Part shown: positions 45,910 to 58,369 of the stretch, piece by piece | Numbering within the stretch: position 1 is the first letter of the stretch | How the letters are laid out: each line of letters starts with the position of its first letter | Assembly (NCBI RefSeq): GCF_040712315.1 | Contig: NC_134016.1 | Coordinates: forward strand, 50,364,986-50,428,985 | Direction: 5' to 3' | Length of the DNA: 64,000 nucleotides | Source: Castanea sativa | Lineage: Eukaryota > Streptophyta > Magnoliopsida > Fagales > Fagaceae | Notes under the pieces: model-generated | What the model was told of the DNA's origin: nothing | What the model saw: the letters and a program-made list of their open reading frames with translations, nothing else | Database searches by the model: none | Made by a program: the position numbers and the translations under genes

Positions 45910-46419
45910 TTTCAATGACTTATATGAAAAAATAATAATCGAAGAATAGAATTGAAAATATGTTGAAGCTACATGATGATTTAGCTGATAAATATGAAGA
46001 AAGAAAAATAAAAGAAACTTCCCTTTAAAAGTAGAGGATGTGACCAATGACTTAAATTTATTTTAAATTTTAGTGATGCTTTATGTTTGAAAAGCAATCA
46101 ATATTCTTTAAAGGCTAAATATTCTTTCACATTCGTTTATATACACTATTTCACACACATATACACGATTTCTAAGGGGAATGTTCACATTTTAAAAATG
46201 CCTAAATTTTAACATATAAAAGTGGATGTAAAATAGTGATTGTGAGATTAATAAGATTTTATCCGAACCCACAACAATTCAAAACAAGAGTGTTGTGAAA
46301 ATGTTACAACACTTTGTTATGTCCCAAGACTTTCTTTGAAACATTAACAAACAATGACATAGTACTATTCAGGTTTGCTAACATAAACATCATCGTAACT
46401 TCTTCTTCTTTTTTTCCCT
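45910..46419. other. Non-coding stretch with decayed MITE
   Basis: Contains a diverged relative of the MITE at 41161-41340 (about 46225-46340, AGTGTTGTGAAAATGTTACA and CCCAAGACTTTCTTTG). No gene. Confidence 0.5.
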
Positions 46420-46998
46420 TTGTAAGGTTGAATTTATTCAATCATCTGTTAGTTTTATTCCGTGCCAAATTTACTTGTAATTTAGTAGTTAGATACCTTG
46501 TACTTAGGTGGGAATTATGTGAGAATAGTGTGTAAGAGAGTGTGAAGAAAAATCAAGATGTGTGCACTCAATAAGAGTCTTGCGACTGGATCTTGCGACT
46601 GGTAAGTCACCAAAGGTGACACACGTGTGAAGCATGCAGGAGAGCTGAAGGGTCACGACAGCTAGAGTACTACAAGACAAAACTTCCAGTCTGGCCAGGC
46701 ATTAGCTCGCAACTCAAACTCACAACTCATTCCAGTCATAAGGTCGAGTCGCCAGAATACCCTATTTGGATGAAAACTGACGTTTCACATTTCTTATATA
46801 CCATCCTATAAATACCCTTATATCCACAAAATGTAAAGAGTTTTTAGAGAGAATTTTGAGAGAGAAACCCTAGAGAAAACAAGATTGACTCATCCACAAT
46901 CTTTATCTTTTGATTCTCCAAATTCCTCTACTCCCACTCTCTTCATAGACATATCCTTGAGAGGTACATTTAGTCAAATCTTATCTCACCATACCCAT
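46420..46998 (+). mobile_element. LTR-like retrotransposon segment
   Basis: It begins TGTAAGGTTGAATTTATTCA. A TATA-like TATAAATACCC lies near 46806, and a transcribed-leader-like sequence (GAGAGAAACCCTAGAG, ATTTTGAGAGAG) follows. The layout of promoter in the middle and purine-rich R/U5-like end suits a copia-type LTR. The right boundary is lost against the (GA)n run at 47000-47020, and no target duplication or internal coding region was found. Confidence 0.45.
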
Positions 46999-47028
46999 AT
47001 ATATAGAGAGAGAGAGAGAGAGCTATGA

Positions 47029-48127
47029 TGCACGGACACGGACATGACACGGACACTGATACAACGATACGACAATTTTTGAAAAACAAGGACACGACAC
47101 GGCATGGACACGACAATTAAATAATTAATTAAATTTTATATTTAGGCATATTTTTAAATATTTTTAGACATAAAATACGTTTATGTCTAGAATTTAAATT
47201 ATGTAAGAACTACAAATAAGTAAACTAACACTCAAAATAGTACAATAATACACATAAAATATTTAGAGTACAAACCAAAAGTTTAAATAGGCTACATTCA
47301 AAAGTTACAATATTCATTTTCAATTTATACTTTCAATATTCATTTTAATAAAATCATCTGCAATATATAAGTTTAACTTTAATAAATTAATAAAACTATA
47401 GCAATAACAATATTATATTATATAGCAGTAACAATTAACAACATTATATTTGGCACATAATGATAGTAACAACATAAAGGTTATATTATATCCCACTCCC
47501 ACACAGTCACAGTGAGAGTGGGATTAAAAAAAAAGAAAAGAAAAAAAAAGGACGTTGTCCTTATAACAGGTGAGTGTCTATAAGTAACCCACTCACCCAT
47601 TACCAAATGGCCAAATATCTCAAAGAGGTGAGTGTCTATAAGTAACCCACTCACCCATTACCAAATGGCCAAATATCTCAAAGAAAAAAAGAAAAAAAAA
47701 AAAAACACAGAGAGAAGCAGAAAAGAGATCGGACCTGACGTCCACGCCGAGAGAGAGAGAGAGAGAGAGATCGGAAGGGACAGGGCACATCGGCGACGTC
47801 AATGGAGCTCGCCGATCGGCCCGATCTAGGTCCGGCGATGGGCAGAGGGCAACGGCAGCGGGCAGAGGGCACAGCAGCGGCGATGGACAGGGCACCGCAG
47901 CGGCAGCGCCGATCGCCAATCTGTGATTTTCTTCTCTCTTTTTTTTTTTCCACTCCTGGCGTGTCGGACGTGTCGGCGCCGCGTCGGAGCCGCGTCGAAG
48001 CCGTGTCGGAGAAGCGAAAAAAAAAGAGAGACACTGCTTGGACACCGGAGTCCGGCGAATCGTATCGGTTCTGGTGTCCGATACGTGTCGGACACCGACA
48101 CAATGCCAAAAATGGCGTGTCGGTGCA
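47029..48127. mobile_element. GC-rich TIR element with GACACG-type ends
   Basis: TGCACGGACACG at the left and CGTGTCGGTGCA at the right are inverted repeats with one mismatch. Subterminal regions on both sides are full of GACACGGACA / GTGTCGGACACC words. The right third (47730-48110) is GC-rich (CGGCGACGTC, GCGGCAGCGCC), unlike anything else in the window, and is open in several frames because of composition. It also holds a 58-bp perfect duplication and (GA)n. It is a non-autonomous DNA transposon by structure; the superfamily is undetermined. Confidence 0.6.
47569..47684. repeat. Perfect 58-bp tandem duplication
   Basis: Unit 47569-47626 (starting GGTGAGTGTCTATAAGTAAC) is repeated exactly at 47627-47684. 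Identical copies imply a recent event or an assembly artefact. Confidence 0.9.
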
Positions 48128-48189
48128 AACCAGAGAGAGAGTAAACTGGAATACCAATATTATAGTTTCGCGTAACAAAAAAAAAAAAA

Positions 48190-48202
<13 letters not shown>

Positions 48203-48248
<46 letters not shown>
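48203..48248. repeat. (GA)n microsatellite upstream of PDH E1 beta
   Basis: About 46 bp of GA, roughly 245 bp upstream of the ATG. A TA run (48398-48419) lies between. It is the only strong motif in the proximal promoter; a role is not shown. Confidence 0.9.
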
Positions 48249-48252
<4 letters not shown>

Positions 48253-48491
48253 TATTTGCATCTATTATGTTAAAAAAAGAAAAGAAAAAACTAATTGGGT
48301 TCGATTGGGACATATCAGAACCCGTTTGTGGTCCCCACCCAATTGATTTGCCAGGACACCTCACCACTCACTACTAGTTCCTAGTAAGATCGAGAATATA
48401 TATATATATATATATATAAAATGGTTTCATTTCCGTTTAGTCTGTAATAATAAGAAAATTGTGGCTTTGATTGTATAGCGAAGAGCAAGAG

Positions 48492-51400
48492 ATGTGGGGG
48501 ACTGTGAGACAAAGACTAGGAGGCTACTCTGCTTATTATGTATGTATGTTACTATTAGAATCAACATTTTTGTTATTAGCATATATTTACTTACTATTTT
48601 TTAAGTATTTGTTCATTTCGTTTTTTGTTTTTAATTAATTATTTATTTATTTGGGTTGGTCTGCATGTGTGTGTGGATCAGTCATTACAAAGGATTGGAC
48701 TTGGACATCTACTAAATTCATCGAAATGTTACTCTTCTGAAGCAGCAGCAGCTAAAAAGGTGGGTATTATTACACCCTGCTAACTGAACATTTGATTTTA
48801 GTGGTGGGATTTTGGAATATCTTTGTTTGCATGAGTGTTTGTTCTATCATCAGCTTATAATTTAATCAAAATTTATCAAATTTCATAGCCTATGTGGACA
48901 AATTGTTGTGTGTGTGTGTGTGTGTGTAGAGGTGTGTATGAACCAAAGAACTCAATTTATAATCAATAAGTCTAAAAGACACATTGTTTCACAATAGTTG
49001 AGGTGTAATAGAGCCGGAAATGGTTAATAATAATGTAGTGTTAGTGGTGGACTAAAATGGGAATTAATAATAACTTGAAAACTTAGTGAAATTTGTTTGT
49101 CAAAGATATTGTCTTTGTACCATTACTCATTTATAATTCAGTTGATTTTGCTTGTATAGCTTACATGGAAAATAGGCAAATGCAAAAATCCTATGCATAA
49201 GTCATGGAATCTCTTTTCTAATTTTTTTTTTGGCTATGTGAATGTTCAAAAGCTCTTCAAGTACCCAACTGTTCGCTAATAATTACAGGTAAGAATCCCT
49301 TGGGGATGGCCTTAAGAAGTTAGCTAGGAATTTGAACACAAGACTGCGTGAATCTCGTAACGTCTTGGGAACCACTAAATGAATCCCTTGGGGCTAGTAA
49401 ATCTCTTTTCTATGGAGAGTAATTTTTTTCCTAGATATTAATCATGTTCCTAATATCAAGCCAGCTTTTTTGTTTTTCCCTCTTTTTATAAAGAAGCTCA
49501 TTATGAAGGATGGCTTTCCTGAATCTATGTTGTCATGGTTAATGTGGGATAAAGGTTGTAACTGCTTGAGTGAACTAGCTGCCTGAGCTGAGTAAATGAC
49601 TTGGCATTGGCTACATCTATATAACTGTAATTTACACAAAGTCATAGCTTCTTTACTGCTGTTGATATGTGTTATCTGCTATACTTTGTTTCTATACTGG
49701 AGACAGTCAAATCCAACATATGCTTTTCTTTCTGCTTGTCTCAGTTTGATTTTTTTTTGAATTACAAATTTCTTGCAGATGACAGTGCGAGAAGCTCTGA
49801 ATTCTGCACTTGATGAAGAAATGTCAGCAGATCCTAAAGTTTTTCTGATGGGCGAAGAGGTATTGAGGGAAACAGTCACAGACACTTTACTTTTCCTGTG
49901 GTTGTTGATCTGATTGTTTATTTAGGATTTTTAATCTCTTTGACTATTTGCCTCATTTGTATGTGTTCTTGTTTGTATTGCAGGTCGGGGAATATCAAGG
50001 TGCATACAAGGTTAGAAATGCATAGTGCAATGAAAAGAATAACATCTTCCATCTTGAAAGAGTGCTTATGTTTGTATATTTGTTTCTTGTTTTAAAATTT
50101 ACTCACTAATTCCAACCTCCATTTTTTTATTAGATTTCAAAAGGGCTGTTGGATAAGTATGGTCCTGAGAGAGTTTGTGATACTCCAATCACAGAGGTTG
50201 ATCCTTACCCTTGAAAAAGTGTAACATGCTCTCTGGACTTTTTCCATTTATGTGCTTGACGGTGTTGGTAAACAGCTTTTAATGATGGATTTATTTTTTG
50301 TGCCCATGAATTTTGCATATTTTGTAGGCTGGTTTCACTGGAATTGGAGTTGGTGCAGCTTACTACGGGCTTAAACCTGTAGTAGAGTTTATGACATTTA
50401 ACTTTGCAATGCAGGTGACTGCGTCTTTACTTATCTATATTTCATCATTTCATTATGTTAAATTATTTCTAGGTGATGGTGGATTTGACTTGTGTGCGGG
50501 ATCCAATATCAATAGAATTCCTAAGGATTCTTTTGGAATTGAACACGTTCATTTTCATTTTATTGTTAATTGAAGTTCAACCTGTTCAATGTCATTTTAC
50601 TATAAGAGGATTCTGCTGCCATTCTATGTTATATTAGAAGACAATATCATCAGTATCTAAAATGACCAATGCATATGTCATTCAATATCTAGTATGGGTT
50701 TGGACTCTTGAATTGAAATTTAATGTAGCAACCAATATCTTGTAAGGATACATCCCACCAAGGAATCTATGATCTAAGCAATGGAATAATGGAAGTCTAA
50801 TCATACACGTTCATCTCTTGGATTACAATGGTGGTTGGGCTAAATCTGAATGTCATTATCATTGTCTCAATGCAATTAAGTGAGTGCTAGACATACCCCT
50901 CCTAAAATACACTTGAAGCATGATCTAGCTAGAAGTGTGGTTAATGATTTACTATTGCCCTTGTTCTAATATTTCTCTATTAATTCATTTTCTTATTTCT
51001 GCAGGCAATGGACCATATCATTAATTCTGCTGCCAAAACGAATTATATGTCTGCTGGTCAGATATCAGTACCTATTGTATTCAGAGGACCAAATGGTGCT
51101 GCTGCTGGAGTTGGAGCACAGCATTCTCAGGTAATGTCATCTATCTAATTTTGATGTTTACCTTGCGGGAGTTTTGCTGTCAACTCATGGTTAGTTCCTT
51201 TGTGGTCTTCTATCTGAAGACTATTAAGATTGCTCTTAAGTGAATCCTAAAAGACATAGCAGTTCTTGTTTCTACAAGCATATTTATTACCCTAGGCCAT
51301 GGTAGCCCGATTCAGTACATGAAGCAAGATCACTGTAAAAAATTGGAAATGATACACAGCCAAAGTATTGTATTCTTGTTTATAGGTCAGAAAGGAAAAA

Positions 51401-54400
51401 ATAAAATTTCTTGAATGAATGAAATTAAGTTATGTTATTAACAACTTGCTTATCTTAACCTCAGGATTTAAAGAAGTTTCCTGCCTCCAGGACATTATAA
51501 TTAAAGTTGATATGAGTTTCATTTTAAAATTTCAGAAACCATATTTATGAATTAGGACTTAGTCACCTTTTTTTTGGCATTTCTCTTTTATACTTCAGTG
51601 TACTAGGTTGTACTCCTTTTTGGGATTGATTGACAAAGTTTAACTGAACCCATCTTCCTTTTGAGGGGACATTCAGTGGAAGGAAATGGGAGTTAAGAGA
51701 GCTACCACCTTTCCATATTGGCTTTACATAGCCATTATTGTTTGGAATTATTTGTTCTTCAGCCACCCTAGCAGGCTAGCACTAATGTGATGGAAGACTT
51801 ATGTGCTTACCTTCATACTATTGCTCTGGATTGAAGGCTCAGTTTGGGATTTTGTACAGTGCTATGCAGCATGGTATGGTTCATGTCCTGGTTTGAAGGT
51901 TTTGGCACCATACTCATCAGAAGACACTCGAGGCCTGCTAAAAGCTGCTATTAGGGACCCTGACCCTGTTATTTTCCTTGAAAATGAGTTGCTGTGAGTA
52001 GTTTATTGAAGAACTATTATTTTGTGACTTGGGTTTTGTCAGCAACTTAGGTGCTTTCGTCCTTGGTCTCATTTTTGAGCTGCAGTTATGGAGAGTCTTT
52101 TCCAGTTTCAGCAGAAGCTGTTGATTCCAGTTTTTGCCTTCCAATAGGGAAAGCTAAGGTATTTATTTATTTATTTATTTTACTTAAGAGTAATGCTACA
52201 AAAACAACATTTTTCACAACTTGCTGATGTGGCAAGTTGCTATTGGTTTTGACATGGACCCACCAACGACACCACTTTATTGTCTACCATTGACAACTTG
52301 CTATCTCAACAATTGTGAAAAAAGTTGTGCCTATAGACTTATTGTTTTTTTTAAGCTGCTTATTGTTGTTTATTTTTAATATTAGTAATAATTGAGTTTT
52401 CTCTCTTTTGTTGATATTGACAGATAGAGATAGAAGGAAAGGATGTAACAATTACTGCTTTTTCAAAGATGGTTGGTTATGCTCTCAAGGTTTGTCATCC
52501 TTCTTCAAGCTCAGGTGGATTCATTGTTATGGATGACTGAATAAGTCACTTTATAGTATTTTTATGTGGTATGGATGAAACGTATCTTTGGATATTATAA
52601 AAAGAGAATGCATCCATTTTTGCTGGCATAAATTGGTCATTAAAAGAAATCATTTTGTGGGCAACAATTGAAATGGGTTTTCTGCAAAAGCCAATGTTTG
52701 TGCTAAGTTTTCTTTATTCATTTCCATTTAATTCAACATTAGTTTGTCAACACATAATGTTAGGCTATGGTTTTGATAGTTAGAAATGGTAACTTGACAT
52801 GGAATGGTAGATCAAAGATTTATTGGTAGGTACTACTCAGAAGCCTTAACTTGTATATGAAATGGTGGATCATATAAGCGATTAGGTTCATCTTTTCCTA
52901 TCATCTGCCTTCTCCTTGCAAGTTACTTACTGCCTTAGCTACTTACTTTTTGATCCGGAACTAACTCTGGTGGAGAAAACTTAGGCGGCTGAGATTCTTG
53001 CAAAGGAAGGAATCAGTGCTGAGGTAACTCAAAAAACTTTAATGTTCAGTAGTGGATTGGCACTACTACTGTCATAATTTCCAATTTTTGGTTTAGAATA
53101 GATATAATAGTTGTAATATGTAATACAGGTTATAAATCTGCGCTCAATCCGTCCCCTTGATAGAGCCACAATCAATGCTTCCGTCAGGAAAACTAACAGA
53201 CTGGTAACTGTTGAAGAAGGGTTTCCTCAACATGGTGTCGGTGCAGAGATCTGGTCATCTTCTTCTCATTAGCTAATATTTTCCATTTATGTTTACTGTT
53301 TCTCTCCTCCCCCTAGTATTTTCCCATTTAATGTTTTTCTTTCTGCAGTACATCAGTGATTGAGGAGAGCTTTGAGTATCTGGATGCACCTGTTGAAAGG
53401 ATTGCAGGAGCTGATGTTCCTATGCCATATGCTGCAAATCTTGAGAGGATGGCTCTTCCACAGGTTTGTGTTAATGGATTTAAATTTTCTTGATGATTTT
53501 CATATGTATTTTTTATATAGGAAGTTCTGTCTTGAGTCGTCTGGGTGTTTTTGGTGTGCCCTATGATCTGTGCATAGATTTCAATACAAGTGTTCTTCTC
53601 TCTTTTCCCTTTTATTTCCTAGTAAATGTTAGCAAGCTTTTCATCTTCTGTCTACCATAATAGTATAATGATGTATTTCATAAGGCAACATCTCAGTCTA
53701 GGAAAGAACATGAAAGCTTCTTTTCGCTTTACCATGGCTCTTTTTTTTGGGATAAGTACCATAACTTTACTAGTACACAGGGAGTATACTATGGGAACAA
53801 CACAATTAAGCACTCAAGTTACAATGTTCAATCAGATCTAGAAGAGATTTGAAAGAAAATGAGCCCAAAGCTAGAGTCCAATCAAACAGAGATTTGAATA
53901 AAAGTAGCTTAAGATTGAGAGTAGTCCTTTCAAATCACTCAAAACTTCTAGCATTTCACTCCTACCAAATACACTAGATTAAACAATGAGGCACTACTTT
54001 CCAAATGGCTATGTTATGATGGTGATCAAACCAACCCTGCCAATAAGCTAGCATATCCAGAACTCTCCATGGCATAACCCAATAAACACCAAGCCAAATC
54101 CCATAGTCCACAACTCATTAGCTAGAGGGCAATAAAGAAGTAAATGCACCATAGTCACCCCCACTACATTTACACATATAACGCCAATCTAACATCCATA
54201 CTCTTCTCTTCCTCTCTTCCCTAAATTGTCAACAGTCAAAATTCTCCCAAAAGAAGCAACTCTAGGAGAAACCTTCAATCTCCAAATAATTTTCCATAAT
54301 AAAGAACTATAGTACCCTCCAACGTCAATACCCCAACCCTTTGCTAGCTTCTAATAAAGTTTCTCTTCTTCCAATAAAGTTTATCTTTCTCGTTCTCCCT

Positions 54401-55599
54401 CACAGAAGTAGAAGAAATAAGATCCATAAAACCGACAAGGCTCCAACTCCCAATCCTGCACCAATAGTGAGAAATGAGGATCCCAGTGAACAACACCATT
54501 ACAGAATTGCATAAGATCTGCAGTGGCGGAGTCCCCATCTCGACAAATTCCAAATAATTCAGGAAAGGCCTCCTTTAGTGGACAATCACCACACTACAAA
54601 ATCATGCCAAAATTTCACTCTAGTTCTAGTTCTTAACTCATACTAAGGATACTGGGAAAAATTTGCCACTCCAGTTTATCGACTTCCAAATACTCAAACC
54701 AACAATCTAGAACCACTTCAAACCCATTTACCCTTTCAAATAATCATTCCAAAAGCTGAATTTGAACATGATGTATAAATTAGCTTTGATATTTCTTAAA
54801 AATTGAGAGATTGGGATGTAAATCATAAGATAAAGCATGGAGGATGAAGTAAATAAGTGCATCAAGAGAAATGTGTGATTGTAAAATACCTATTAATTTA
54901 AAAGGTTAAATTTTTTAAGATTGCTATAAGACAACTAGGTTTTATGGAATTGGATCTTAAGCTGTTAAGAAGCAGTATGTTCATAAAATGAGTGTAACTG
55001 AAATGAAAATGTCAAGTAGATGAGTGGAAATACAAGGAACAATATGATTCAAAATGAGAAAATTCACTTAAAGGTAGGAGTTGCCCTAATTGATGAAAAG
55101 ATGAGAGAGTTGTTTGAGATGGTTTATTCATGTTTAGAAGAGAGCGATCAATGGACTCGTGGGAAAACTTGATTTGATTTAAGTTGCAGGAAAGGAAAAA
55201 GGTCGAGTAAGACCAAAAATAATATTAATATAAGTAATGAGAAATGATATGTAAATTAAGGAAGTATCATAGAGTATGATATCAGATAGAATAGGATAAC
55301 AGGAAAAAAAAAAAAAAAATTATGTGGCCGAATTTGACTAGTCTATTGAGGATCCATAGTCAATTCTGAATTTTCGGGACTAAGGCTTGGTTGTTGTTGT
55401 TGTATGTATAAATCAACTTTGAGCCTTTGATGTAGTGCTTTGATGGATTTTATCTTTGAAGGTAATACTAGTGATTCCTTGAAATTGTTTAATGGCTTTT
55501 AACCTAGAAGTTTAGAGAAGTTTAACGTTCTTGTTGTCTATTGTATAGGTTGAGGATGTAGTTCGAGCGGCAAAGAGAACATGCTATAGATCAGTTTGA
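48492..55599 (+). CDS. PDHB: Mitochondrial pyruvate dehydrogenase E1 component, beta subunit
   Basis: The 14 exons are 48492-48539, 48682-48759, 49779-49859, 49984-50010, 50134-50196, 50328-50414, 51005-51130, 51860-51993, 52086-52158, 52424-52489, 52985-53023, 53129-53253, 53349-53463 and 55549-55599. They total 1113 nt, 370 aa, with no frame breaks and GT-AG introns. Exons 1-2 give an Arg/Ser-containing mitochondrial presequence ending C-Y-S-S-E. The mature chain starts near M-T-V-R-E-A-L (43). D-T-P-I-T-E (94-99) carries the Glu that by homology to E1 beta binds thiamine diphosphate. [14 protein letters not shown] and G-A-Q-H-S-Q follow, then the transketolase C-domain (E-E-G-F-P-Q-H-G near 304). 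With E1 alpha it forms the tetramer that decarboxylates pyruvate and feeds acetyl-CoA to the TCA cycle. One oddity is Cys before D-T-P-I-T-E where I expect Tyr. The length matches the family. Confidence 0.96.
52186..52342. mobile_element. MITE in PDHB intron 9
   Basis: It starts AGAGTAATGCTACAAAAACA and ends GAAAAAAGTTGTGCCTATAG. The inner arms TTTTTCACAACTTG and CAATTGTGAAAAAAGTTG are partly complementary. The sister intron in the truncated copy (60911-61068) lacks it, so it inserted after the duplication, or was lost there. Confidence 0.65.
53742..54650 (-). mobile_element. 5'-truncated LINE 3' end in PDHB intron 13
   Basis: The minus strand reads, with breaks, [23 protein letters not shown] and D-W-E-L-E-S (54590-54400). 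Then comes the RT-associated zinc-binding region ([25 protein letters not shown]). This is the end of ORF2 of plant L1-like LINEs. A T run at 53742-53749 is the poly-A tail on the element's strand. Several stops: inactive. Confidence 0.8.
54880..55403 (+). mobile_element. RTE-like LINE 3' fragment in PDHB intron 13
   Basis: The plus strand reads [11 protein letters not shown], then [23 protein letters not shown] and a V-A-E-F-D-like end. These are eroded forms of the C-terminal end conserved in plant RTE-type elements (EM.MLRW, IGVAPI.EKMRE, HVADP). It finishes in a TTG repeat (55389-55402), the simple-repeat tail typical of that clade. It is back-to-back with the L1-like fragment. Confidence 0.75.
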
Positions 55600-56110
55600 A
55601 TGGCTTCGACTGCTAAAAATGAAGTTCTCTAACTTTTTTAGAGTGCTGATAGTTACACATTGTGTTTTCAAAATATGATTTTATAGGCTATGTACGGCAA
55701 TGTGTAACATGCTGTGTGCAATAATAATTAGCAATTTTTTTTTTTTTTTGGGTACATACAAGTGGGAAAAGATGACTATAAATTGAGAGAGCATATATTA
55801 AGAAGGTAGAACTTTCAAGACATTGCTTTGTGTTGATAATAATTTGTGGGTTTCATAATGATTTGAGTCACACTTACTAAAAATTATGTAGTACTCTCGG
55901 AATGTAACAATATGGTACTCTCTTCTCCCAAGTGAATGGTAATGGGTCTTACCATAAATTTAATTGGTAGAATTCATCATTCATATGAGAGGAAAGCATA
56001 CCACCAAGTATTATATCATTATACTCTTCAAGAATGCAAAATTTCAATACTATCAAATATCAATAATTATCTCATGTAAGATTTTTAAATTTCAAGTTTT
56101 TTGTATTTTA
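55600..56110 (+). other. PDHB 3' UTR and flank
   Basis: Follows the TGA at 55597-55599. A poly-T tract lies at 55736-55750. No further gene signal. Confidence 0.55.
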
Positions 56111-56390
56111 AAGGGTAAGTTGCAAGTATACCCCTAAAGTTTGGGGTTACTTAGATTTAACATGTTGAAGTTTGAAAATTTTGATTTTACACCTTGAAGT
56201 TTACTTCTGTTAGCAAACGCAGCCCCACCTATGTAGCAAAAAAATTATACATTAGATTCCAGTGTGTCACTTAACGGCCATGTAGGTGAGTCCACTAATG
56301 GAGTGATTGCTTTTGCTAATGGAGGTAAATTTCAGGGTGTAACATCCATGTAACTCCAAACTTTATGGGTATATTTTACAATTTAGCCTT
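56111..56390. mobile_element. 280-bp TIR MITE
   Basis: The left end AAGGGTAAGTTGCAAGTATA, then CCCCTAAAGTTTGG, is mirrored at the right (CCAAACTTTATGGGTATATT, then TTACAATTTAGCCTT). TIRs of about 35 bp, no coding content. Confidence 0.75.
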
Positions 56391-56699
56391 AACTTTTTGT
56401 TAAAGTTGTTCAATGTCATTTTTGGCATTTGCAAATCAAATAAAGAGGTGGTTAAGAAGAATTTTTAAAGTGTGCAAATGATAGAAAGAATCCGATAATT
56501 TCATACATAGTTAATTTATACTGGTATATTAAAAGCTTTATTTTTTTACTTATTGCACCTTATATATAGCTTTCTCGTCTATGAAGTATGAAGTTTTCAT
56601 GATGCAATACTTTGAATTATTTAAATTTATGAAAAAATTTAGTTAAAATTTATCGATTATTCCATCATAACTTAACCCTAATCTTGAAGTGTGTTTGCT

Positions 56700-57237
56700 C
56701 CATTGGTGTTAGGAGATGGACAGTTTTTAGGTTAATTTTTTGGTGGATTTTTTCTTCTTCTTTCATCTCTACTTTGGGTAAATGTGATTAAATCATCTTT
56801 TTTATTCTCTTTGATTTCATAGATGCTATCCTATTGAATTATAAAAATAGTATATTAAAATATAATGTTATTGTATTACATAACATGACTTAGATAATTT
56901 GGTGCTTATTATTATTATTTTTCATTATTTTTCATATTATTTTCTATAAACCTCTTTATATTGCCTCTCTCTCTCTCTCTCGAAAAGTGGTTATTCTCTC
57001 TCTCTCTCTCAACTATACTTTATATTAATGAATCATTGTGATTTTTAAAACTCCTATTTTTAGTTCATACGTTTTGTTGTTGTATTTTTTAGTTCTCCAT
57101 TACAAGTAGTATCTCTCTCTCTCTCTCTCTCTTATTGTTTTGATTTGATTTTTGTTTGAGTTATACTTGATTATTTTAGAAGTATGAATTTGAATTTATA
57201 TCATAACACAATCTTGTCTATGCTAATTACATATCGG
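56700..57237. repeat. AT-rich interspersed repeat, copy 2
   Basis: Matches the reverse complement of the window start (about 200-540), with shared phrases near 56815-56890 and 56990-57075. Three CT runs are present (56970-56981, 56997-57010, 57113-57132). Confidence 0.6.
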
Positions 57238-57565
57238 CATTTGGTCTATTTCGGTCTATTTTAGTCCACTTTATCTATTCAGGTTGGTTTGGTTTACTTC
57301 AGTTCACTTTGGTCCAATTTGATTTACTTTGGTAAGTTCAGTCTAGTTCCGTCTATTCGGTCCATTTGGTTCAGTTCGGTCTATTTTGGTCCATTCAGTC
57401 TAGTTCGGTCAATTAAGTCTTGTTCGGTCCACTTTGGTCCATTCTCTCCATTCAATCCACTTCGGTCTAATTTGGTCCAGTCAGGTTACTTAGGTCTATA
57501 TTCATTCCACTTCAGTCTATACGATCATTTAGTTTATTTCAGATCACTTCGGTCTAATTTTGGTG
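57238..57565. repeat. TTCGGTCCA minisatellite, forward arm
   Basis: About 330 bp of a degenerate unit (TTCGGTCCATTTTGGTCCA / TTCAGTCTAGTTCGGTC). It is the inverted counterpart of 58370-58880. Confidence 0.9.
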
Positions 57566-58369
57566 TACCTACTTAAGAATGGGAAAACACAAGTTTAGAT
57601 TGAGAGTACTATATTAATTATTTGAGTAATATAAATTGTAATTATATGATAAGTTTTGGATATCATAATAATTTTCTCAAGATAATTAGAATTTGAATAA
57701 TAACTTTGAAACTTCAAAATTTTAATTGTACCAAAAGACACTAGGAAAATATAATGCATAATAACAATAGTTAGAAGAATATGAAGAATTTTAAAAAAGA
57801 ATAATTTCAATAAAAAACATAAAAAAAAATGATATATTTGTAAAAATAGAGTGATAAAAATTACTTTTTAAAACTGTTTAATTTTTAGGGAGAACAAATT
57901 GTGTACAATAAAATTTAGAGAATAAATTACACACATTCAATATAAGTTTGTTATTAGTTTGATTATCTTAATAATCTCTTTTAAGAGAATGAAGAGTTTG
58001 AATAATTTATTTAAAAAAATTATACATATATGTATATATATTAACTTTTTTTATTCTGCTTGAATGTATAATCAACCTCATGCAACTTATTTAAAAGTAA
58101 TGACTTTAAAACAATTGAATAACTGCTCTAAAGATTAGATTTGTATATTTATAGCCTTCATGTTTAGAAATACTTTCAGATAAATTTAGTTGAACCAAAG
58201 TGAATTGAAATGCTAAATTAATGTGGCTCAACAAAAGTGTAGCAATAATAAATGCTATGCTTAAAATTTTAGATATTACGAGTTTGAGATTTATAAATTT
58301 TTTAATAAATTTCTATTTAGAATAGGCGCTTTTAACCCAAACATGTCTTTTACATAAAAATATACTGAA
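57566..58369. other. Spacer between inverted minisatellites
   Basis: About 800 bp of AT-rich DNA with no gene. Parts near 57870-57940 resemble 1660-1730. Confidence 0.6.

Noticed and set aside
47620..48367. Overlapping GC-rich open frames on both strands up to 229 codons
   Set aside because: Open in many frames because of GC/GA composition inside a TIR element; no domain, no splice structure.
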